A DNA stretch of 42,321 bases from Blastocatellia bacterium (GTDB lineage: Bacteria > Acidobacteriota > Blastocatellia > Chloracidobacteriales > JADJPF01): assembly GCA_016713405.1 (NCBI GenBank), contig JADJPF010000006.1, forward strand, positions 305,001 through 347,321. The letters are read 5' to 3'. The notes beneath the pieces are model-generated. The model was not told the origin of the DNA. It ran no database searches and worked only from the letters and a program-made list of their open reading frames with translations. Position 1 is the first letter of the stretch. The number at the start of each line of letters is the position of its first letter. Below, in pieces: positions 18,339 through 25,029 of this stretch. Made by a program: the position numbers and the translations under genes.

Positions 18339-18378
18339 AAAACCAGCTTAAAGTAAAAACACAATTTAAGCTGGTTTT
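18339..18378. terminator. bidirectional intrinsic terminator
   Basis: A perfect 14-bp stem (AAAACCAGCTTAAA at 18339-18352 with TTTAAGCTGGTTTT at 18365-18378) around a 12-base loop ends in T on either strand. It sits between the convergent genes ending at 18317 and 18385. Confidence 0.9.
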
Positions 18379-18384
18379 TAATAT

Positions 18385-19245
18385 TTATTTCTTTTCTGCA
18401 TGTACAAGTATGTACTCTAAAAGTCCGTATTGATAAGCTTGGAAGAGAAAAATATCAATAATAAAACCAAGTCGTCCTGCTACAAAACCGCGAATTTTAG
18501 CTAGTTCTGCCTTAACTTCTGGGCGTTTTTGTTCATAGTAGTAGCCGGGTATAGTTAAAGCTCCTACCTCTTGAATATCAATATTTTTATATCCAACTTT
18601 AGCTAAGCGTTGTCGGTAAGTTTCTGTAGAGTAAACATTATCTTGAGGAACTTTCCATAGAGAAACAACCGCACCTAGTACAGCTTTTTCGATAAAATTT
18701 CTTGGCTCGCGTTTTAGCGTATAATCAGCTATTCCAATAACACCACCTGGTTTAAGCACACGATAGGATTCTTCAAAAAACATTTGGCGAGTGTCAAAAT
18801 GTTCAGGTGCTTCAATACTCATTACATTAGTAAAATAGCCATCAGGAAAAGGAATTTTTGTTGCTGTACCATGATGAAACTCTACTCGATCGCCACACTT
18901 AAATCTTTCTGCACGTCTACGAGCTAATTCAACGTGTTTCCAAGTAACATCTAAACCATCTATTTTGCGTGGGCTAAATTTTTCTAAAATATAAACATCT
19001 TGTGTTCCCATACCAAAACCTACATCTAACAAATGGCTATTTTGGTTAACACCTGCAATTGTAGCAATACGATGAACCATATTTTCTGCTGCTTCTAAAT
19101 AGGTTTTTAGGCCGCTTTCCCATAATCCAAAGTTTAGATAACCATTATGGAAATCTCCAAAATTGTCTACGCCCCAGCCATAAAAGGATTCTACTTTATT
19201 TTCATGTGTTTCTTTTTCCCAAAGTTTTCTTTGTTCTGTACTCAC
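18385..19245 (-). CDS. class I SAM-dependent methyltransferase
   Basis: The 286 residues have the SAM-binding motif LLDVGFGMGTQD near residue 72, an acidic end of strand 2 in IDGLDVTWKHVE, the post-III block GTATKIPFPDGYFTNVMSIE and VLKPGGVIGIADY. The pattern is that of UbiE-like and tocopherol or small-molecule methyltransferases, some of which act on lipids or polyketides. The substrate cannot be assigned. The C-terminal part is hydrophobic (GRLGFIIDIFLFQAYQYG) and may bind a lipid substrate or the membrane surface. The start is GTG (19245), preceded by GGAG about ten bases upstream. It is monocistronic, with a terminator shared with the convergent gene. Confidence 0.82.
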   Translation of the reverse strand: MSTEQRKLWEKETHENKVESFYGWGVDNFGDFHNGYLNFGLWESGLKTYLEAAENMVHRIATIAGVNQNSHLLDVGFGMGTQDVYILEKFSPRKIDGLDVTWKHVELARRRAERFKCGDRVEFHHGTATKIPFPDGYFTNVMSIEAPEHFDTRQMFFEESYRVLKPGGVIGIADYTLKREPRNFIEKAVLGAVVSLWKVPQDNVYSTETYRQRLAKVGYKNIDIQEVGALTIPGYYYEQKRPEVKAELAKIRGFVAGRLGFIIDIFLFQAYQYGLLEYILVHAEKK

Positions 19246-19393
19246 TTACTTCTTCTCCATATATCAATACATTTCTACTTGCCAGTAAATAAACTAGTCA
19301 TTATGCTAAATTCCCTTAATTTAAGTTAAATTAAAAGCTAGAATTTTAGGCAGATTGTTAGCTTTTTAGCTAAAGCCAAATAGACAGGTTATT

Positions 19394-20035
19394 ATGCCCT
19401 CAAAAATTATTTTTTCCAAGCCAATCTGCATGTTACTACTAACGCTTTTGATAAGTCTAAGTAGCTACTTAATTTCACTTAGTGTTTTAGCTCATGACGA
19501 AGCAGATAACATAACAAATACAGAAATTGCCCCTAAAGGAAAGTTAAATGTTAGAGGGGCAAAAAGCAGTAATCTAAAAGTTGTTGTTAAATATCCTAGT
19601 CAGTTGCCTAAAGAACGTCTTTTAATGGAAATACTGTTAACAGATTTAGCAAATAACCAACCTATTACAGGTGTAAACATTACAGCAGTTTTTAACCTTG
19701 TTTTAGAAAAACAAGATCCATCAGAACAGATAAAACCTTTATTTAGCAACGCATTAGCAACAGAAGCAGCAGGTAATTATTTAGCAGAAGTAAGTTTTCC
19801 TAAAACAGGACGTTATAAACTAACTCTGCTAATGTCAAAACCTGGCCTAAATACACAGGTAATTATTCCTAATATTATCATTGCTGAAAAAATCCCTATT
19901 GAAATTAGTGTAAATCAAGCAACTAGCAAATCATCTATAACTAATTATTTATGGGGGATAGTGTTAGTTATAGTTATTATTTTAATAAGTTTATGGGTAA
20001 TTAAACAAAAAATGCCTAGTAAAACTAGGCATTAA
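19394..20035 (+). CDS. exported, C-terminally membrane-anchored protein
   Basis: A signal peptide (MLLLTLLISLSSYLISLSVL) is followed by a mature region starting AHDEAD and a beta-rich domain of about 120 residues: LKVVVKYPSQLPKERLL, VNITAVFNLVL, AGNYLAEVSFPKTGRYKLTL. A single C-terminal membrane helix (LWGIVLVIVIILISLWVI) and a short basic tail follow. The beta domain resembles FixH/YtkA-type immunoglobulin-like domains, but I cannot place it firmly. It would sit outside the cytoplasmic membrane. The last codons and the stop form half of a hairpin that acts as terminator for the opposing pentapeptide gene. Confidence 0.6.
   Translation: MPSKIIFSKPICMLLLTLLISLSSYLISLSVLAHDEADNITNTEIAPKGKLNVRGAKSSNLKVVVKYPSQLPKERLLMEILLTDLANNQPITGVNITAVFNLVLEKQDPSEQIKPLFSNALATEAAGNYLAEVSFPKTGRYKLTLLMSKPGLNTQVIIPNIIIAEKIPIEISVNQATSKSSITNYLWGIVLVIVIILISLWVIKQKMPSKTRH
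20011..20033 (-). terminator. terminator inside the 3' end of a convergent gene
   Basis: AATGCCTAGT (20011-20020) and ACTAGGCATT (20024-20033) form a perfect 10-bp stem with a three-base loop. On the minus strand it ends in six T, so it terminates the pentapeptide-repeat gene ending at 20058. The same bases encode the last residues and part of the stop of the plus-strand gene ending at 20035. Confidence 0.85.
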
Positions 20036-20057
20036 GGAATTTTTAGGAAAATTAAAT

Positions 20058-22463
20058 TTAGTTAATTTCTTTCTTCATAGCCTGGATTCTGACATCTAGT
20101 TCAAGTTGGAAATAGTCAAATTCTTCGCGTACTTGGCGAGAAATTTGGCGTTCATACTCTTTTCTAGCACTAGCTAATTGCTCCTTTAGTGATTCATAAA
20201 ATGTTCCCTTACGTAAAGCATCTTGGACGACTTTACGATTAGAAGCAAACATTTGAGAAACAAGACCTCGTGCAGTATGACGAGCTTTCTTTCTTTCCTC
20301 AGTTTCTGGAGGAAGTTTAACTGGTTTTGGATTAGTTGTTGTCATGCGTTGAGGTTGGTTTTTTTCTTCTTTAGCTGGGTTGGGCAAAGGAGTTATTTTT
20401 GGTGGTGGAGGTGCAACAGGTCTTTTTGCTACCTCTATTTGTTCTGGAGAAGGAAGTCCTTGCATTTCCTCATTTAAGCCTAAAATATCCGCTAAGGAGC
20501 TAGTACCAATAGCTTCTGGTTTTAGAGGGATTGTGTCTGAGCGTTCAAGCATTAATGGAACACCTACACCGATTTTGTCTTTTGTTAGTGCTATTGTAGC
20601 CTCAAACATTGGCTTTTGATCTGCTTCTTCATCACTTGTAACTTCATTTGTTTGTTCTGGCTCATTGCTACTATCGGGTTGAGACATTTCTGGCAAATCT
20701 GGCATTTCTAACATTTCTGGTAAAGATTCTGGTAAAGATTCTGGTAAAGATTCTGGCACTTGGACTGCACTAGCAACAGTTTCATCAACTATTACGGCTG
20801 GCATATCAGATAAGGTTGATGGCCTGGTGGAAGTTTGTTCTTCAGCTACAGGTTCTGAGCCTCCAGCAACTTCTGCAACAGGTTCTGAGCTTATAGATAT
20901 TTCTTCTGAAAGAGTTTCTGTTTTGGCTTCTTCTATTGATGTAGAAGTTGTTTCAGCAACTGGAGAGGTCTCTTCTTCAGCTATAGCTGGTTCTGGGGTG
21001 TTAACTGTTTCTGCAATTGGTGTAGCCACTTCAGTAACAAGTTCTTCAACTGGTTCTGGTGTTGGTTCTGCTTCAAAAGGAATTGAAACCCCACTCATAG
21101 CCATAAACAGGGTTGCAAGGTCTGCACCTGATAGATCTGCACCTGACAAATCTGCTTCAGCTAAATTTGCACCTGATAGATTAGCTTCTTGCAAAACTGC
21201 TTCACTTAAATTTGCTTTTGCTAGAGTTGCACCTCCAAAGTTTGTATGTGAAAGATTTGCTTTGCTTAAATTTGCTTGTGAAAGATTTGAACCTGTTAAA
21301 TTTGCTTGTGAAAGATTTGCATCTGAAAGATTTGCTTGTAGCAAAGAAGCATGTTGAATGTTAGCGGATTTTAAGTTAGCACCAGTTAAATTAATGTTAT
21401 CTAACCTAGTGTGTGAAAAATCTGCTTGTTCTGCTTGGCTCGTGCTTAAGTCTGCGCCTGTTAGATCAGCTTTTGTTAAATGGGCGTGTGAAAGATCTGC
21501 TCCTTGTGCAATAACTCCTCTTAGATTTGCTTCGCTAAGATTACTATGAGATAAATTTGCCTTAGAAAGATTCGTTCCTAGCAAAACAGCAGATTTTAAG
21601 CTTGCTTCTTTAAGATCTGCTTCTTCTAAAACAGCATCACTTAAATTTGCTCCTGCTAAATTTGCTCCTGTTAGATGAGCATTTTTTAAGTCTGCTAATT
21701 GAAGTGTAGCTCCTGCCAAATGTGCTTTGGTTAATTTGGCACTACTTAATTTAGCCCCTTGAAAATTAGCTTGATTAGCTTTTAATTCAGTTAGATTAGC
21801 ACCTGTTAGATCTGCACCTTCAAAAATGGCTTGATCAGCCTCAGCCATTTTCATATTAACTTCTGATAAAACAGCTTGGTTAAACTTTGTTCCTGATAAT
21901 TTAGCATTTTCTAAGTTTGCTTTAAGTAAATTGGCTTGTGAAAGATTAGCTCGGCTAAATTCTGTTTCACTAGCGTTAATTTCTGACATATCAGCACCTT
22001 TTAGATTTGTTTCTGCCATATGTGCTTTAGTCAAATTAGCTCTACTTAAAGTAGCAGCTTGAATATTAACTTTTACTAGTTTTGCTTCTGTCAGGTTTGC
22101 TTCTATTAAATTTGCTTCTATTAAATTTGATTCACTTAAATTGCAACCGCTTAGTTCAGCATTTTGTAGATTTGCTTTGCTTAAATTAGCTTTTGCCAGG
22201 GTTGCGCCTGTTAAATTAATAGCTTGTAAATTTGCACCTGTTAAATTACTTTCGCTAAGATTTGCACCAGAAAGATTAGCTCTTTGTAAATTTGCTCCTA
22301 CTAGCTCAGTTTTCATTAGTGTTGCACCGCTTAAATTTGCACCAACAAAGCTAGCACCATTGAGTTTGGCATTACTTAGATTAACTCTTTGTAGATTTGC
22401 CCCCTGTAGGTTTGCGCGTTGAGGCTCTGCCGCTTTTTGCCCGTCTTTACCAGAAGCAGACAT
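20058..22463 (-). CDS. giant pentapeptide-repeat protein with C-terminal helical domain
   Basis: Residues about 16-450 are an uninterrupted run of some 87 pentapeptides of the A(N/D)LSx type, with Leu, Phe, Met or Ile at every fifth position and no break in register. Such repeats fold as a right-handed four-sided beta-helix, here about 22 coils. Residues 460-720 are an acidic, Pro- and Glu-rich disordered linker with a triple LPES repeat. Residues about 730-801 form a charged helical domain (ARGLVSQMFASNRKVVQDA, GTFYESLKEQLASARKEYER) resembling the C-terminal helical tail found on some zinc-ribbon and regulator proteins of Acidobacteria and Myxobacteria. No signal peptide is seen. Qnr and MfpA gyrase mimics are much shorter. 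AGGAGG precedes the ATG. Function is unknown, with a scaffold role plausible. Confidence 0.88.
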   Translation of the reverse strand: MSASGKDGQKAAEPQRANLQGANLQRVNLSNAKLNGASFVGANLSGATLMKTELVGANLQRANLSGANLSESNLTGANLQAINLTGATLAKANLSKANLQNAELSGCNLSESNLIEANLIEANLTEAKLVKVNIQAATLSRANLTKAHMAETNLKGADMSEINASETEFSRANLSQANLLKANLENAKLSGTKFNQAVLSEVNMKMAEADQAIFEGADLTGANLTELKANQANFQGAKLSSAKLTKAHLAGATLQLADLKNAHLTGANLAGANLSDAVLEEADLKEASLKSAVLLGTNLSKANLSHSNLSEANLRGVIAQGADLSHAHLTKADLTGADLSTSQAEQADFSHTRLDNINLTGANLKSANIQHASLLQANLSDANLSQANLTGSNLSQANLSKANLSHTNFGGATLAKANLSEAVLQEANLSGANLAEADLSGADLSGADLATLFMAMSGVSIPFEAEPTPEPVEELVTEVATPIAETVNTPEPAIAEEETSPVAETTSTSIEEAKTETLSEEISISSEPVAEVAGGSEPVAEEQTSTRPSTLSDMPAVIVDETVASAVQVPESLPESLPESLPEMLEMPDLPEMSQPDSSNEPEQTNEVTSDEEADQKPMFEATIALTKDKIGVGVPLMLERSDTIPLKPEAIGTSSLADILGLNEEMQGLPSPEQIEVAKRPVAPPPPKITPLPNPAKEEKNQPQRMTTTNPKPVKLPPETEERKKARHTARGLVSQMFASNRKVVQDALRKGTFYESLKEQLASARKEYERQISRQVREEFDYFQLELDVRIQAMKKEIN
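20715..20756. repeat. 12-bp tandem repeat in the linker of the pentapeptide gene
   Basis: TTCTGGTAAAGA occurs three times in tandem (20715-20750) plus a half copy to 20756. It encodes the LPES repeats on the minus strand. Perfect copies suggest recent slippage expansion, and copy number may vary between strains. Confidence 0.8.
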
Positions 22464-22639
22464 GACTTTCCTCCTAAATTGTTGAATATATTTGGTTTAC
22501 TTAAAATAGTTGATCTTTAAAATAAGGTATCTAACAAGAAGGCTATCTTAACAGTAAGCTCAAACACACGCAAGCAAGATTCTTAAAGCAAAAAATCATT
22601 TTTCCTATTAGCAAAATTACTTTATACAACAAATAAAAA

Positions 22640-22669
22640 AGGCTGATAGTTTTTCTTACCTATCAGCCT
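22640..22669 (-). terminator. intrinsic terminator of the small exported-protein gene
   Basis: AGGCTGATAG (22640-22649) and CTATCAGCCT (22660-22669) form a 10-bp stem with a 10-base loop, followed on the minus strand by a T-run. It lies 47 bases beyond the stop of the gene ending at 22716. The rest of the gap 22464-22715 holds the leader of the pentapeptide gene and no other clear feature. Confidence 0.85.
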
Positions 22670-22715
22670 ATCAATTCCCCTCGTTTGCCCTTAAAAAAAT
22701 GCACTCTATTTTATT

Positions 22716-23087
22716 TTATTGAGGAGAAGTATTTACAGTATCATTGCTTAGTAGGATAGTTTCTTGATCCCCTTCTAAAATAATTCCTTTCAAAATACTA
22801 TCATTATCTTTTCTAACTACCATTATTTCTGTTGTCGCAGCTTTAACATTGCGTAAGCCTTTGCGAGCATTAGATTTAGCTATTACTTTATCACCCTTCA
22901 AAATAGTCATTTCATTTGTTTGATCATCAAACTTAACTGTATATTTACCTTTTTTTACTACAGTTCCATTAACTACTACATCTCTATTAAAATCTACTTT
23001 TTTCTCTTTAATTTCAGCTAAAGCTAAATTAGCGGAAAATAAAACTGTTACTACCAAAGCCATTACCAAGCTAGCAAATTTTTTCAT
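22716..23087 (-). CDS. small exported protein of unknown function
   Basis: The 123-residue product has a clear signal peptide (KKFASLVMALVVTVLFSA, cut after LALA) and a mature domain of about 100 residues. This is beta-rich: VDFNRDVVVNGTVVKKGKY, VKFDDQTNEMTILKG, KVIAKSNARK, KGIILEGDQETILLS. I have an impression of similar small exported proteins in Acidobacteria but cannot name a family. No Cys, lipobox or catalytic motif is present. GGGAGG lies just before the ATG. A strong terminator follows, so it is a single-gene unit with its own promoter and probably an operator built of GTTAAC sites. Confidence 0.75.
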   Translation of the reverse strand: MKKFASLVMALVVTVLFSANLALAEIKEKKVDFNRDVVVNGTVVKKGKYTVKFDDQTNEMTILKGDKVIAKSNARKGLRNVKAATTEIMVVRKDNDSILKGIILEGDQETILLSNDTVNTSPQ

Positions 23088-23133
23088 ACATCCTCCCTTA
23101 ATCTAACCTAAGTTAACAAAGTTGATTTATTAA

Positions 23134-23161
23134 ATTATATTTTTTGAATTAACATCCACAA
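23134..23161 (-). promoter_or_regulatory. promoter of the small exported-protein gene
   Basis: On the minus strand TTGTGG (23161-23156), a 16-base spacer and a perfect TATAAT (23139-23134) lie about 50 bases before the ATG at 23087. Three GTTAAC hexamers surround it. Confidence 0.5.
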
Positions 23162-23165
23162 GAAA

Positions 23166-23180
23166 GTTAACACCGTTAAC
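23166..23180. promoter_or_regulatory. GTTAAC-ACC-GTTAAC, possible operator
   Basis: Two palindromic GTTAAC hexamers (23166-23171 and 23175-23180) separated by three bases lie directly upstream of the candidate -35 box. A third copy (23112-23117) lies just downstream of the expected start site. Spacing and placement suggest a regulator-binding array; no regulator is identified. Confidence 0.4.
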
Positions 23181-23322
23181 GAGACTTGAAAATAAAAGTT
23201 CGCAGAAAATTGGAGAAAATTTTTCTTTTTTCCGAAAATTCTTAAACATTCTGGTTTAGCTATTTCTTGAAGTAAGAAAAGGGAATAAAATAGCCCTAAT
23301 TTTCCATTAAGGAGTTAAGACT

Positions 23323-24486
23323 GTGTTAGACAAAATCTTAGAAGATTTAGAAAAGGCAGCCACGCAAGTTGTTGATAGTGTGGTAGAAGTAATTTTTGGC
23401 CCAGCCGAAGCCTTATCAAAAGCGCATCCTGATCGCAGTGTTGAACTACCTCGTGACACCTTTGCACATGATGATGTACAAACAGAATGGTGGTATTACA
23501 CAGGACACTTACAAAGTGGAGATGCTCAATTTGGTTTTGAACTGGTTTTTTTTAAGCGTCAGACAGCTTTGGATCGCTTAGGCAAAATTATCCCTATGCG
23601 TGTACTTACTCCTATAAGTTATTATGCTCATTTTGCAATTACAGACATTAATGCAAAACAATTTCGTTATGCTCATCGTCGATCGCTTGATGGAAGTAGA
23701 CCTGCTGGAGCATCTACAGACTGCCATAACGTTTGGTTAGATAATTGGCGAGTTCGTGAGGTAAATGGTCATCATATCCTTACTGCTACTATGAATAAAA
23801 CACAACTAGAATTAGTGCTTAAGCCAACCAAACCCATAATTAAACAAGGTGAAGATGGTTTAAGTTATAAAGATGCAGGTGAGGCATCTTATTATCTTTC
23901 CTACACACGATTTGAAGCTAATGGAGAGTTATTTATTGGAGAAAAGCATTACTCTGTAACAGGTTCAGCCTGGATGGATCATGAATTTGGAACTTGGACA
24001 ATGAAAGAAAAAGTCCAAGGTTGGGACTGGTTTGCACTACAACTTGATAATAATCAAGAAATTATGGCTTTTATTATTCGTGGAATGGATGGAAAACCTA
24101 CCCGCTATTCTGAAGCAACATTAATTGATGCAGAAGGCCTAACAAGACGTTTTGGCTTAGATGAATTTTCTATTATCCCAACTGGTGAATGGACTAGTCC
24201 TATTACTAATACAACTTATCCTAGTGGGTGGCAATTACGTATCCCAGCACTAGAAGCTGAATTAAATATTGATCCTGTTTTACGTTGCCAAGAACTAGAC
24301 ACACGAGGATCAACAATGGTTGTTTACTGGGAAGGTGCAAATACGGTTAATGGCACTTTTTCAGGTAAACCTACCACAGGACGGGCTTATGTAGAGTTAG
24401 TTGGGTATGATAGATCGCATGAGGATCTAACTTTATATGATTATTTCTTAAATGAAATAAAATTTCGTGCTTTAGGTTTCTATTAG
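23323..24486 (+). CDS. CrtC/AttH-type lipocalin-fold protein
   Basis: The 387 residues match the family that includes hydroxyneurosporene synthase (CrtC, carotenoid 1,2-hydratase) and AttH, built of two lipocalin-like barrels. Seen motifs are DDVQTEWWYYTGHLQ, FGFELVFFKRQ, YYAHFAITD in the first half and GSAWMDHEFGTW, GWDWFALQLDNNQEIM, FIIRGMDG in the second. No other carotenoid gene is in the window, so carotenoid hydration is unproven; many members act on unknown lipids or are binding proteins. It has no signal peptide, but starts with an amphipathic helix. The start is GTG with AAGGAG eight bases upstream. It is followed on the same strand by two more genes at short spacing. Confidence 0.8.
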   Translation: MLDKILEDLEKAATQVVDSVVEVIFGPAEALSKAHPDRSVELPRDTFAHDDVQTEWWYYTGHLQSGDAQFGFELVFFKRQTALDRLGKIIPMRVLTPISYYAHFAITDINAKQFRYAHRRSLDGSRPAGASTDCHNVWLDNWRVREVNGHHILTATMNKTQLELVLKPTKPIIKQGEDGLSYKDAGEASYYLSYTRFEANGELFIGEKHYSVTGSAWMDHEFGTWTMKEKVQGWDWFALQLDNNQEIMAFIIRGMDGKPTRYSEATLIDAEGLTRRFGLDEFSIIPTGEWTSPITNTTYPSGWQLRIPALEAELNIDPVLRCQELDTRGSTMVVYWEGANTVNGTFSGKPTTGRAYVELVGYDRSHEDLTLYDYFLNEIKFRALGFY

Positions 24487-24547
24487 GCTTAAAATAGCTT
24501 AAATAATACGCCCTATAATTTTTACTTAATAAGGATGGCCCAAATCT

Positions 24548-24952
24548 ATGGCTAATTTAGAACGCCTTAAACTTAGAGGTGCTGATTGTATAGCCTTACC
24601 CGACAACCGTTGGCACTTAAAAGTTACAATCAGTTTTCATGAGCAAGTTTTTACTGGTGAAGTTATTTCTCATTCTGAAGATAATAATTTTGAATCTATG
24701 GCAGTGGCAACAGTAAAAGCTATTAATTATCTACTTCCTAGCAGTGTAAAGTTATCTTTAGCTGATGCTGGGCAAACCTATTCACATAAAACAGAGATGG
24801 GAATTTTTATTGTAGTAATTAAGGTTACTGAAAATAATAAAGATAAATATATTTCTGGTAGCAATTTAGTTTCCCTACCCATAATGCACACACCTGTAAA
24901 GGCTGTTTTTAGTGCTGTTAATCGCACATTAAGCAAGTATTTACCAGATTAA
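24548..24952 (+). CDS. uncharacterised 134-residue protein
   Basis: I do not recognise this protein. It is small, soluble and appears to hold two similar halves, each with beta-strands followed by a helix ending in an Ala-Ile/Val-Asn pattern (ATVKAINYLL and FSAVNRTLSKYL). This could be a duplicated strand-strand-helix unit of the kind found in regulatory or dimerisation domains. No signal peptide, Cys cluster or catalytic motif is visible. An AAGGATGG lies ten bases before the ATG. It is 61 bases after the lipocalin-type gene and 77 bases before the radical SAM gene, so all three may share a transcript. Confidence 0.65.
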   Translation: MANLERLKLRGADCIALPDNRWHLKVTISFHEQVFTGEVISHSEDNNFESMAVATVKAINYLLPSSVKLSLADAGQTYSHKTEMGIFIVVIKVTENNKDKYISGSNLVSLPIMHTPVKAVFSAVNRTLSKYLPD

Positions 24953-25029
24953 AATCCAACTTCTTAGACTAAACCTAAGTCTTTTCAAAAACAGGAAATC
25001 TCTTTTAAGCAAGTAGCAAAAGCTAAGTT

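Noticed and set aside
21110..22410. CRISPR-like or satellite DNA repeat
   Set aside because: The 15-base period has no constant repeat-spacer structure and reads as pentapeptides throughout.
20223..22422. Several plus-strand open frames opposite the pentapeptide gene
   Set aside because: The 15-base periodicity of the repeats keeps the opposite strand free of stops. Their products are themselves repetitive mirror images (KFA..RFA patterns), so they are shadows.
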